From assembly GCA_003485825.1 (NCBI GenBank), contig DNHN01000322.1:1-12678 (forward strand): a DNA stretch of 12,678 nt. The letters run 5' to 3'. The translations under genes and the position numbers were made by a program. Under the pieces are notes generated by a model. It ran no database searches, was not told the origin of the DNA, and saw only the letters and a list, made by a program, of their open reading frames with translations. Of this stretch, positions 1 through 7,530 are shown in pieces. Position 1 is the first letter of the stretch; each line of letters opens with the position of its first letter. Source of the DNA: Bacteroidota bacterium. Its GTDB lineage: Bacteria; Bacteroidota; Bacteroidia; NS11-12g; UBA9320.

Positions 1-339
1 TGGTGCGGTGATGCTGCTCAAAACTTACCGTGGATTCACCATCTGGCGCAGCTCAATAAAGATATCGAACTTTCGTTGATACTAAGAGATGACAATCTTG
101 ATATTATGGATCAGTTTTTAACGAATGGAGGCCGCAGCATTCCTAAGCTCATTGGCCTATCTGCTGATAATGAAATACTCTTCAGCTGGGGTCCAAGACC
201 ACAGTTAATGCAAGAGACCTACAGTACAATGAAAGCAGCGGGAATGGAGTACGCTGAGATCTCCGAAACCATTCATCGGATGTATGCTAAAAACAATGGA
301 GAAGCGTTTCAAGATGAGTTGTTGACCTTGCTTCAATAA
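1..339 (+). CDS. Thioredoxin-like family protein, 3' part only
   Basis: The reading frame is open from the first base and ends in TAA at 337-339, so the N-terminus lies outside the window. The visible 112 residues open with WCGDAAQNLP, followed by LRDDNLDIMDQFL, then TNGGRSIPKLI with a conserved cis-proline-like IPKLI, and WGPRPQ. This pattern matches the thioredoxin-like family typified by WCGDS/A motifs (Thioredoxin_9 type), common in Bacteroidota. Only the first cysteine of the usual CxxC pair is present, because the second is replaced by alanine in CGDA. Classical dithiol-disulfide exchange is therefore unlikely, and the biochemical role of this family is not well defined. An internal TTG at 76 is not the start, since conserved sequence lies upstream. 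The gene is followed by 128 bases before dnaN. Family assignment is fairly sure; function is not. Confidence 0.8.
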   Translation, partial: WCGDAAQNLPWIHHLAQLNKDIELSLILRDDNLDIMDQFLTNGGRSIPKLIGLSADNEILFSWGPRPQLMQETYSTMKAAGMEYAEISETIHRMYAKNNGEAFQDELLTLLQ

Positions 340-408
340 AAAATGCTCAGTTACCCACATAATAGTTTCATTTAGAGTGTCTTTTATTGATAAGTTTTGG
401 TAACAAAG

Positions 409-441
409 TTTGTCAATACTCGTACATTTAAGTTTTATTTG
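409..441 (+). promoter_or_regulatory. Possible dnaN promoter (weak)
   Basis: TTTATTTG at 434-441 differs at one fixed position from the Bacteroidota -7 element TAnnTTTG. A TTTG at 409-412 lies 21 bases upstream and could serve as the -33 element. Transcription would start near 448 and give a leader of about 20 bases before the dnaN ATG at 468. The region is AT-rich, so a chance match is possible. Confidence 0.3.
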
Positions 442-467
442 ACATTTTAAAATTCACACGTCGAATC

Positions 468-1592
468 ATGAAATTCATAGTAAATACAAACGAGTTATTA
501 AATAGGCTACAAAGCATCAGTGGCACTATAGTATCTAAGCCTGTAATCCCTATCTTGGACCACTTTTTATTCGATATAAAAAGCGGAAAACTGACCATAC
601 ACGGCACAGATTTAGAAACCTCTATGAGTACTTCTCTACAAGTACAATCTGACGAAGATGTGCGGATAGCTGTACCTTCTAAGATGTGTATGGACACGCT
701 TAAAGCACTTCCTAATCAACCTGTTACATTTACCGTACAAGAAGATAAAAGTTCTATAGAAATCAAATCTGAGTTTGGTAGATACAAGTTAATCGGTCAA
801 AATGCTGACGATTTCCCTAAGATACCAGATACTACTTCTGAGAATAGCTTTACCATGTCTGCAGGAGTTTTAAGTAGTAGCATTGCTCAGACTATCTTCG
901 CTTCTGGAAACGATGAACTTAGACTTAGCTTAACTGGGGTATACGTACAGTTGTTTAAAGACAATGCAGTTTTCGTAGCTACAGATGCAAATCGCTTGGT
1001 AAAGGTAGAACGTAAAGATGTGAAGCCAGGAGTAGAAACTAACTTTATCTTGCCTAAGAAAGCACTCAACCTACTAAAAGCTAACCTTCCGCAGGATGAT
1101 ACAGAAACTAAAGTGGATTTTAATGAGAGTAATGCTTTCTTCTCGTTTGGCGATATTAGCCTTATCTGTAGACTAATAGATGAGCGCTACCCAGACTACA
1201 GAGCTGTGATACCTACAGAAAACCCAAACAAGCTTACACTTAGCCGTCAGGACTTCCTAAATTCGGTAAAGCGTATCAGCATCTTTGGAAATAAGACAAC
1301 CAATCAAATCAATATTAAAATCACCGGCAGTGAACTGACTATCTATGCCGAAGACCTAGATATGAGTAACGAGGCCGTTGAGCGTTTGGGATGTGATTAT
1401 GCCGGAGAAGATATGGAAATAGGTTTTAACTCTAAACTTCTCACAGAGATGCTCCAAAATATTAGCACTCCAAACATAGTGATAGAACTATCTACTCCGA
1501 GTAGAGCAGGCATCATATTACCAAGTCAAAATATCGACGATGAAGAACTACTGATGCTTATCATGCCAATGATGATCGCTAGTAATTCTTAA
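468..1592 (+). CDS. dnaN: DNA polymerase III sliding clamp (beta subunit)
   Basis: The 374-residue product is the ring-forming clamp that tethers the replicative polymerase and other repair proteins to DNA. Its length matches the family (about 365-380). The N-terminus MKFIVNTNELLNRLQSISGT, then PILDHFLFDI and HGTDLETSM, is typical of clamp domain 1. Residues around VFVATDANRL (domain 2) and the C-terminal LIMPMMI, the counterpart of the E. coli MPMRL tail that closes the partner-binding cleft, support the call. The ATG at 468 is chosen because the conserved MKFIV begins there; no Shine-Dalgarno sequence is visible, which is normal in this phylum. There is no dnaA, recF or gyrB beside it, so this is not the classical dnaA-dnaN-recF arrangement. 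A terminator-like hairpin lies about 140 bases after the stop. Confidence 0.97.
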   Translation: MKFIVNTNELLNRLQSISGTIVSKPVIPILDHFLFDIKSGKLTIHGTDLETSMSTSLQVQSDEDVRIAVPSKMCMDTLKALPNQPVTFTVQEDKSSIEIKSEFGRYKLIGQNADDFPKIPDTTSENSFTMSAGVLSSSIAQTIFASGNDELRLSLTGVYVQLFKDNAVFVATDANRLVKVERKDVKPGVETNFILPKKALNLLKANLPQDDTETKVDFNESNAFFSFGDISLICRLIDERYPDYRAVIPTENPNKLTLSRQDFLNSVKRISIFGNKTTNQINIKITGSELTIYAEDLDMSNEAVERLGCDYAGEDMEIGFNSKLLTEMLQNISTPNIVIELSTPSRAGIILPSQNIDDEELLMLIMPMMIASNS

Positions 1593-1696
1593 CGACCTAA
1601 ATCTGTACTAAAAATGGTATAAGTTATACAATGTAACCTTACCGTCATTTGATTGTCAGATTGAATTATAGTCCCTTTTTATTTGACTAACGTCTG

Positions 1697-1704
1697 TATA
1701 TTTG
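1697..1704 (+). promoter_or_regulatory. Exact -7 promoter element (TATATTTG)
   Basis: TATATTTG is a perfect match to the Bacteroidota -7 consensus TAnnTTTG. The -33 partner is less clear: TTTT at 1676-1679 would give a 17-base spacer, while TTTG at 1682-1685 is too close (11 bases). Transcription would begin near 1711, about 75 bases before the methyltransferase ATG and about 23 bases before the hairpin at 1734-1762. It may drive the methyltransferase, or a short terminated RNA. Confidence 0.5.
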
Positions 1705-1733
1705 AGATGACTTAATTGTCGAAAAGCCAATCT

Positions 1734-1771
1734 AAAGCCTCAGTACAAGGTACTGGGGCTTTTACTTTTTT
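1734..1771 (+). terminator. Intrinsic terminator hairpin, dnaN side or attenuator
   Basis: The arms AAAGCCTCAGTAC (1734-1746) and GTACTGGGGCTTT (1750-1762) pair over 13 bases, with one T-G wobble, around the loop AAG. After TAC comes a run of six T (1766-1771). This is the geometry of a factor-independent terminator reading on the + strand. It could end the dnaN transcript. Because an exact -7 element lies just upstream (1697-1704), it could also end a short RNA or act as an attenuator in the leader of the methyltransferase gene, whose ATG is at 1786. Confidence 0.75.
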
Positions 1772-1785
1772 AGCTTTTTCATCCA

Positions 1786-2412
1786 ATGCTCAACGCCTAC
1801 AATAAAATAGCTAACCTCTATGGTCTGATTGCTAGTGCGGTGTATGGCACTCAACTAAACCAAGCAAAACAAATCTTAGTACAAACGCTACCTAAGCATG
1901 GAAACGTGTTAATTATTGGAGGTGGCAATGGCGAAATACTGCAGGCTATTTTTGACTATGCCCCGAACCTATCCGTCACTTTTGTAGAAGCAAGCGACAC
2001 CATGTTATCGCTTGCCAAACAAATTACACCAGAAACCATGTCCATAAATTTTGTGCACTCCGATAGTTTTGACTACCGTCAGCAGCATATCGACGCTATA
2101 TATGCCGCCTTCTTTTTTGACATCTTCTCTCCTACTGATGCCGATAAAATTATTCAAATATTGGAAGAGAAACACCCGAACAAACCCACTTGGCACATTG
2201 CCGATTTCAATCTCCAAGGAGTAACCAAATGGAAGAGCCTGCGCAAGGTTCAAATTAAAGCGTCCATTTTATTCTTCAGATTAGTCGCTAATCATGCTTA
2301 TACTGAACTACCACCCCTCTTTTCATATTTCAGAAACAAAGGATTTAAATCACTGACTAAAAAAACGTTAGCCTATAATTTCCTATGTATAGAAGTGTTT
2401 CAAAGACCATAG
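1786..2412 (+). CDS. Class I SAM-dependent methyltransferase, substrate unknown
   Basis: The 208-residue product carries a Rossmann-type methyltransferase core. Motif I is VLIIGGGNGE at residues 41-50, the glycine-rich SAM loop. An acidic residue ending strand 2 (E69 in VTFVEAS, 64-70) would bind the ribose of SAM. An aspartate (D93 in HSDSF) sits where the adenine contact is expected, and IDAIYAAFFFDIF (102-114) fits strand 4. The C-terminal half has the usual sheet ending in NFLCIEVFQ. No substrate-specific motif is recognised, so the target (small molecule, lipid or quinone) is open. It has no predicted membrane segment or signal peptide. The ATG at 1786 lies 15 bases after the terminator T run and has no Shine-Dalgarno sequence. 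The next gene starts 55 bases downstream on the same strand and could be co-transcribed. Confidence 0.82.
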   Translation: MLNAYNKIANLYGLIASAVYGTQLNQAKQILVQTLPKHGNVLIIGGGNGEILQAIFDYAPNLSVTFVEASDTMLSLAKQITPETMSINFVHSDSFDYRQQHIDAIYAAFFFDIFSPTDADKIIQILEEKHPNKPTWHIADFNLQGVTKWKSLRKVQIKASILFFRLVANHAYTELPPLFSYFRNKGFKSLTKKTLAYNFLCIEVFQRP

Positions 2413-2450
2413 ATACTTTTTGGGCCGAGATTTGAGTTATCTCTAGTAAG

Positions 2451-2458
2451 AAAGGAGG
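2451..2458 (+). promoter_or_regulatory. Strong Shine-Dalgarno site AAAGGAGG
   Basis: AAAGGAGG ends 9 bases before the ATG at 2468 and fixes that start. It stands out because none of the other complete genes in this window has a comparable site, in line with the general rarity of Shine-Dalgarno sequences in Bacteroidota. Confidence 0.75.
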
Positions 2459-2467
2459 AACTTAATC

Positions 2468-3631
2468 ATGGCATATATCAAAAGAACATTAGCAGCAATA
2501 CTTACAACCGTATGCATACAGATAGATGCAGGTTCCAGTCTTACCAGTCAGGTAGATTTCTATGGCCACCAGCTTAATGTGACTTATGACCAGCAGATTT
2601 CTCATGTAAACTTCACTACCTATGACCAACGCGAAGTTGAAGGGAAAATTAGTCATTACAGAAACGCTGCATTAAAACACGCAGCTTATGGAGTCCGTAA
2701 GCACGCCGAGAACTATAAGTTAGATGATGTAGCGATTACTTTACTCGTAGATAAGTATGCCACCAGTATAGCTAAACGTCAAAACTCCAATAAACAAGTA
2801 TTTATAAAATATATGATGCTCAAGGAACTGGGGTATGATGTCTTACTTACGAAAACGGATGCAACACTCAACTGCATGGGACAGCTTACCTTCACTCCCG
2901 GCAGATATATCTCTATCGAATACAATAACAAAACTTACAAAGACCTTGACTTCAAAAATAGAAAGAACAAAGGTAAACACACGATATACAGCGATAGCAA
3001 GCAAACCACTAAGCGTATAGGACATAATGTAAAAGCAGCTCCTTTCATTAATGCAAAGAAAAGAAGCAAGCTGCTCAAGTTTACTTTTGGAGTAGAGAAG
3101 CACGAGCTCACTGCAGAAAGTAACCAGTCTATACTAGAATTCCTGACAGACCTCCCTATGTATAAAGTCGGTCTAGAATTTACTGCCTTGCACGTGAGCA
3201 GAGAGATGGATACTACGTTGATAGCGTACCTCACTGCACAAGTAGCAGATCGTGAGACGGTAGATCAAGTACGATTTTTACTCGCTTTTGTACAGCAAGT
3301 TGTGCCTTACGGAAGCGATTATGAGAAGTACGGTGAAGAGCGATTTTACTACCCAGAGGAGACTATTATGGCGAGTACTGCAGACTGCGAGGATAAAGCC
3401 ATGCTCTTAGCATACCTCACCAAAGAAATTTTAGGGCTTCATTCTATCGGTCTATTCTTTCAAAAAGACGAACACCTAAGCCTGGGCATAGAAATACCCG
3501 GTTATGAGCCTACAGGATCATTTGGATACAATGGGAAACGATATGTGAGTTGCGAGCCTACGGCTAGGTATCCCAGGTTAACCCAGTCTCAGTTTAGCCT
3601 AGAGCGTTTAAACAAAGTCATTGAGCTTTAA
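2468..3631 (+). CDS. Exported transglutaminase-like (papain-fold) protein, uncharacterised
   Basis: The 387-residue product begins with a basic-hydrophobic stretch (MAYIKRTLAAILTTVCIQ, then DAGSS) that looks like a signal peptide, so the protein probably acts in the periplasm or outside the cell. Residues about 31-250 have no recognised motif and many lysines. Residues about 265-370 resemble the transglutaminase-like cysteine peptidase fold: C307 in ADCEDKAMLLAYL, H336 in DEHLSLGIEIPG, and an acidic residue E363 in SCEPTA, in the right order and spacing for a Cys-His-Asp/Glu triad. The preceding YYPEETI segment is also typical of Bacteroidota proteins of this type. Whether it cleaves peptides, crosslinks or is inactive cannot be told; glutamate instead of aspartate as third residue is a mild oddity. 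The ATG is fixed by AAAGGAGG nine bases upstream. It ends 97 bases before a convergent gene. Confidence 0.75.
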   Translation: MAYIKRTLAAILTTVCIQIDAGSSLTSQVDFYGHQLNVTYDQQISHVNFTTYDQREVEGKISHYRNAALKHAAYGVRKHAENYKLDDVAITLLVDKYATSIAKRQNSNKQVFIKYMMLKELGYDVLLTKTDATLNCMGQLTFTPGRYISIEYNNKTYKDLDFKNRKNKGKHTIYSDSKQTTKRIGHNVKAAPFINAKKRSKLLKFTFGVEKHELTAESNQSILEFLTDLPMYKVGLEFTALHVSREMDTTLIAYLTAQVADRETVDQVRFLLAFVQQVVPYGSDYEKYGEERFYYPEETIMASTADCEDKAMLLAYLTKEILGLHSIGLFFQKDEHLSLGIEIPGYEPTGSFGYNGKRYVSCEPTARYPRLTQSQFSLERLNKVIEL

Positions 3632-3660
3632 TGCGCTTCATCGACGACTTACCGCCCTGT

Positions 3661-3718
3661 TCTCGTTCTTGCCATTGATTACTGATTTGGCCATAAGCCA
3701 CTTCTTGAACGAACGAGA
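3661..3718. repeat. Inverted repeat between convergent genes, possible two-way terminator
   Basis: TCTCGTTC (3661-3668) and GAACGAGA (3711-3718) are perfect inverted copies 42 bases apart, between the ends of the transglutaminase-like gene and the convergent dehydrogenase gene. The outer TTCATC (3637-3642) and GATGAA (3717-3722) could pair alternatively. A smaller TGGC/GCCA stem lies inside. No T run follows on either strand, so terminator function is uncertain. Confidence 0.3.
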
Positions 3719-3728
3719 TGAATCTGTT

Positions 3729-4430
3729 TTACTTTTTGGGACCCTTTGGTTGGAGTGGTCTTACCTCTAGGTTTACCTGATGAAAGTTAGCGGGCATCTC
3801 AGTAGCTTGAATAATCATAGTAGCCACGTCCTCTGGCATAAGCATATAATCGTGTGGTTCTATACTGTCTACATTCCGAAAGAAATCTGTCTTTACACTA
3901 CCGGGGTATACGCACGTAACTTTTACCGCAAAGTCTCTGAGTTCTTTGTACATACTCTCAGAAATCGCTTTTACCGCGTGCTTCGTAGCGCAATACACAC
4001 TTACTTCTGGATACCCTTCTAGAGCAGCTGTACTAGCTATGTTTACGATATGTCCACCCTGTTGAGTTTTCATTACTGGCACCGCCTCTCTGCATGTATA
4101 GAGCGTCCCATACACATTGGCTTCAAACATCTGTGCTATTTGCTCATCGGAATAGTCTTCTACCTTTCCAAAGTAACCCAGTCCTGCGTTGTTTACCAAT
4201 ACATCTATACGATTGGCACTCATCGTTAAAAAGGAGCGAAACGACCGTTGGACATTTTCACTTTTACGTATATCTGTCTCATAAAAATAGAAGTTGGGAT
4301 GATCCAACTTTGGGTCCGTCAGCCCCATCCCTCCTACTATACAGCCTTTGGCTAAAAACTGATGAACCAGAGCATTGCCTATGCCCCTACTTACACCTGT
4401 AATAACCACATACTTTCCTGTCAAGTCCAT
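3729..4430 (-). CDS. Short-chain dehydrogenase/reductase (SDR)
   Basis: The 233-residue product has the classical SDR signature set: TGVSRGIG at 11-18 for the nucleotide-binding glycine loop, NNAG at 80-83, the catalytic serine S133 in IASTAA, and YCATK (Y146, K150). PGSVKTDFF (176-184) is the usual segment after strand 6. Length fits a classical single-domain cytoplasmic NAD(P)H-dependent oxidoreductase. The substrate is not evident: classical SDRs of this kind act on many carbonyl or hydroxyl compounds, and V13-S14-R15 after the first glycine hints only weakly at NADP. The gene starts 6 bases after the stop of the M16 peptidase gene on the same strand, so the two are very likely co-transcribed, although no shared pathway is obvious. 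The start ATG is at 4428-4430. Confidence 0.92.
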   Translation of the reverse strand: MDLTGKYVVITGVSRGIGNALVHQFLAKGCIVGGMGLTDPKLDHPNFYFYETDIRKSENVQRSFRSFLTMSANRIDVLVNNAGLGYFGKVEDYSDEQIAQMFEANVYGTLYTCREAVPVMKTQQGGHIVNIASTAALEGYPEVSVYCATKHAVKAISESMYKELRDFAVKVTCVYPGSVKTDFFRNVDSIEPHDYMLMPEDVATMIIQATEMPANFHQVNLEVRPLQPKGPKK

Positions 4431-4436
4431 ATAAAC

Positions 4437-7358
4437 TTAGTACCCGAAGAGTTCCTCTAAACTAAGTTCTTTCACTTCGCCATACTTAGCTAGATACCCT
4501 GTGTCTATCTTTTCTCTATCTCCTAAGACAATGTAAGTAAAGTCTCCAGCGATTCTATTCCTGTGAAACTCGGTAACATCCGACAGTGAGATACTCTTCA
4601 GTCTCTCACTCGTAAGCTTACGCATATCTTCTTTCACACCTAATTTTAGCGCTTGATCGTAATTGAAAAGAATCGAAGTCTTTAATATTCTGCTCGTCTC
4701 TAGGTTTTGCTTCAGGGCTTGCTTTCCATTATCAAAGGTTTTTTGGTCTTCTGGAAGTTCCGCAAGCAAAACATTCATAGCTTCTATTCCTTCCTTCATC
4801 TTATCCGACTGAGTACCGACGTACGCTAGCACTATGTTATTCTCTCCCAATTTATTTGCTTCTGAGTAAAAACTGTAGGTAGAATAAGCCAAAGCTTTTG
4901 CTTCTCTTATTTCTTGGAATACAATACTACTCATCCCCCCACCGAAGTACTCATTGAACATATCTATGTCAGCAGCCTCTTGAATGTCCAGCTCCGAAGA
5001 TTTTTTGAGCCACATAATTTCCGCTTGCACCATATCGTAATGAGCTAAGTATACGGACTTGCCATCGGTATCTAACATTTCAAACTCCTTGAGTGGTGGA
5101 GTAGGCAAGAACTCCGCTGGAATAGTGTGCACTTTACTTAATCTGACATCCAGTTCTTCTAATGTCAATGGCCCACTATAAAACACCTTATGCTTATAAT
5201 TACTCAAGTTATGGATGTATTTAGTCAACTCTTTACCGCTTATCTTCATCACTTCCTCTTCGCTTAAAAAATAGGTAGAAGGATTTTGCTCTCCATACAA
5301 TGCATAATTTCTTAATCGATACATTATAGCACCTTTATTTAACTTGGCATCCTTTCTAGACTTTAGTTTTTGCGCTATCATTTGCTTGAGTTTCTCTTCG
5401 TCTGCTACTGCATTTTGCAATAGATGCTCAAAGAGCTTTACGGCCTCATCAAATTCACTTGCTAGTCCATTCAGGTATACGTAACTCTGCTCACCTCCTG
5501 TAGACACTCCATAGTTACACGCTAGTTTATAAAACTCCGTACTGATATCATCCGGGGTATACTCGTCGGTGCCTAAATACTCTAGGTACTCTACCGCTAG
5601 CGCCAATTTCTGGTCGTGTAACGAGCCTATATCCAGTACGTAGTACATGGCGAACAATTGGTCATCTCCTTTCTTTACCTTCCAAACCGGCACCTTACCG
5701 TCTATCTCACCAAAGGCTATCTCTTTTTCATATTCTAAAATCTGCGGTGCTATGGCCTTGGTCTTTCTCCCCAATATATCTGCTACAAACGGAGATGTTT
5801 TACCTCTATTTACTTCTACTTTAGTTATTTCTGGCTTTTCTACCTTAAGCGACTGTGTTTTCTCACCTTGTCGTTTGTAGACCACCACATGACCTTCTGA
5901 ATAGTACCTATTCGCAAAATTGGTCACATCTTCTTTAGAATACGTTAGCATATGGTCTAATTTAGCCAATTCAGATGACCAAGAGTTGTTCATTACAAAC
6001 GCATCCATAAGTGAATAAGCAGTAGCTCTATACGAGTCGTACTCACGGATTTTACTTACTTTTTGGTTGAGCACGATACTTTGCACGAGTTCCATATCAA
6101 ACTCACCACTTTTTAATAATTGAATCTGCTGATAAAACAACTCCTGTAACTCTTCCAAGCTTTGACCCTCTAAAGGCGTACCTCCAAAGAAATGCAGACC
6201 TCTATCCTTTAATAACATAGTAGAGCTATAGGCTTGAATACATCGCTGAGCTTTCACCATATTCAAGTCTATTAATCCTGCACTTGAATTGGCTAGTATG
6301 AGATCTACTAAGTTCACTAAGTCAGCATCCTTATCCATAGCATCAGGCACTCGGTATCCCATCATTAGTGATTCTTGGCTAGGTCCTACTACATTGATTA
6401 TTTGTTTTTGAAACACCTCACCACTCTCTTCTGAGTTGATAGTAGGTACTGGTTTAGCTTTCATATAGCTAAATTTCTTCTCCACTTCTAGGAATGTGCT
6501 TGCTAAATCTATGTCGCCCACCATAATTACTGCCATATTGTTCGGCACATAAAAGGTATTGTAATACTCTCGTATCTTCACCAAGCTAGGATTTTTTAGG
6601 TGCTCTATAGTGCCTATAGTCGTCTGTCTGCCATAGTTGTGATTTGGGAATGAAGCTGCTAATAGCTCCTCATACACTTGTCTTCCGTCATTATCTAGCG
6701 TCCTATTCTTCTCCTCATACACTGCTTCTAGCTCTGTATGGAATAGTCTAAGTACAGGGTTTCTAAATCGCTCTGCTTCTATGTCTAACCACGTACTTAC
6801 TTGATTACTGGGTACATCATTCACGTATACCGTTCGTTCAAAACTCGTAAACGCATTCGTTCCTTGAGCTCCTATTGCTTGCAGCATTTTATCGTATTCA
6901 TTTGCGATAGCAAACTTTGCCGCTTCACCACTGACACTGTCTATCTCCTTGTAAATCTCAGAGCGCTCGCTTTCATCTGTGGTGTGGTTGTATTTTTCAT
7001 ACAATGCATCTATCTGATCCAGAAACACTTTCTCTTTTTTAAAGTCTAAGCTTCCGTACTTATCTGTACCTTTAAAAAGCATATGCTCCAAGTAGTGCGC
7101 TAATCCTGTATTCTCTGCGGGATCACTACTACTGCCCGCTTTGGTAGCTATGAGTGTTTGTACACGAGGCTTCGTGCTGTTTTGAGCAAGGATTACGGTC
7201 AATCCATTTTTGAGCGTGTACCATCTTGAATTGGTAGGATCATTGGTATAGCTGGTATACTCATTTTTGTTCTCGTCTTTTTTAGTGACTGCTTCTTGGG
7301 CAGATACAGCAAAAGTTATCAGCGCCAGTAAGGCGAAAAAAGATAATCTAAGGTTCAT
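4437..7358 (-). CDS. Exported M16-family zinc metallopeptidase, two tandem modules
   Basis: The 973-residue product starts with a signal peptide (MNLRLSFFALLALITFAVSA, likely cut before QE). It has an inverted zinc-binding motif HYLEH at 88-92 (H88 and H92 as ligands, E91 as catalytic base). A glutamate of the ELEAVYEEKNR segment (209-219, probably E216) is likely the third ligand. Between these lies an insert of about 60 residues (100-165), so the distance to the third ligand exceeds the usual 76 or so; similar inserts are known to me in Bacteroidota homologues. The second half is a degenerate M16 module without HxxEH but with GGGMSSIVFQEIREA (807-821) and ALAYSTYS, the conserved substrate-cleft segment. 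The family folds into a clamshell that degrades short unfolded peptides; here this would occur in the periplasm. It is the first gene of a unit with the SDR gene and is divergent from the E2 gene. Confidence 0.95.
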   Translation of the reverse strand: MNLRLSFFALLALITFAVSAQEAVTKKDENKNEYTSYTNDPTNSRWYTLKNGLTVILAQNSTKPRVQTLIATKAGSSSDPAENTGLAHYLEHMLFKGTDKYGSLDFKKEKVFLDQIDALYEKYNHTTDESERSEIYKEIDSVSGEAAKFAIANEYDKMLQAIGAQGTNAFTSFERTVYVNDVPSNQVSTWLDIEAERFRNPVLRLFHTELEAVYEEKNRTLDNDGRQVYEELLAASFPNHNYGRQTTIGTIEHLKNPSLVKIREYYNTFYVPNNMAVIMVGDIDLASTFLEVEKKFSYMKAKPVPTINSEESGEVFQKQIINVVGPSQESLMMGYRVPDAMDKDADLVNLVDLILANSSAGLIDLNMVKAQRCIQAYSSTMLLKDRGLHFFGGTPLEGQSLEELQELFYQQIQLLKSGEFDMELVQSIVLNQKVSKIREYDSYRATAYSLMDAFVMNNSWSSELAKLDHMLTYSKEDVTNFANRYYSEGHVVVYKRQGEKTQSLKVEKPEITKVEVNRGKTSPFVADILGRKTKAIAPQILEYEKEIAFGEIDGKVPVWKVKKGDDQLFAMYYVLDIGSLHDQKLALAVEYLEYLGTDEYTPDDISTEFYKLACNYGVSTGGEQSYVYLNGLASEFDEAVKLFEHLLQNAVADEEKLKQMIAQKLKSRKDAKLNKGAIMYRLRNYALYGEQNPSTYFLSEEEVMKISGKELTKYIHNLSNYKHKVFYSGPLTLEELDVRLSKVHTIPAEFLPTPPLKEFEMLDTDGKSVYLAHYDMVQAEIMWLKKSSELDIQEAADIDMFNEYFGGGMSSIVFQEIREAKALAYSTYSFYSEANKLGENNIVLAYVGTQSDKMKEGIEAMNVLLAELPEDQKTFDNGKQALKQNLETSRILKTSILFNYDQALKLGVKEDMRKLTSERLKSISLSDVTEFHRNRIAGDFTYIVLGDREKIDTGYLAKYGEVKELSLEELFGY

Positions 7359-7507
7359 AATTTTTTAGTGCCCGCAATTTAAGGACTCTCCGTAAATTCA
7401 TCAGAACGCTGCACCAAAAGAATCGCATTTTTATCGAATCCTTAGGTCTTATGGCTATCGCAACATTTTTTCTCACTGAAAATATTATTTCACTCAGTCA
7501 AAAATCT

Positions 7508-7515
7508 TACTTTTG
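7508..7515 (+). promoter_or_regulatory. Promoter -7 element (TACTTTTG) of the E2 gene
   Basis: TACTTTTG matches the Bacteroidota TAnnTTTG consensus exactly. The -33 element is poor: TTTC at 7488-7491 with a 16-base spacer. An AT-rich imperfect palindrome, TGAAA (7477-7481) and TTTCA (7488-7492), overlaps that place and might be an operator, though it could be chance. Transcription would start about 7521-7524, leaving fewer than 10 bases before the ATG at 7531. A TTG start at 7513 is ruled out because it lies inside this element. Confidence 0.65.
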
Positions 7516-7530
7516 CACCAACATAAAGCT

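Noticed and set aside
428..697. Minus-strand open frame opposite the start of dnaN
   Set aside because: It overlaps a certain gene, has no recognisable sequence, and is explained as a shadow frame.
7411..7422. Candidate -7 element for the M16 gene (reverse of CAAAAGAA)
   Set aside because: It misses one fixed position of the consensus, and no -33 element lies at an acceptable spacing.
7513..7530. TTG start giving a six-residue N-terminal extension (MHQHKA) on the E2 protein
   Set aside because: The TTG lies within the TACTTTTG promoter element, and the normal family N-terminus begins at the ATG at 7531.
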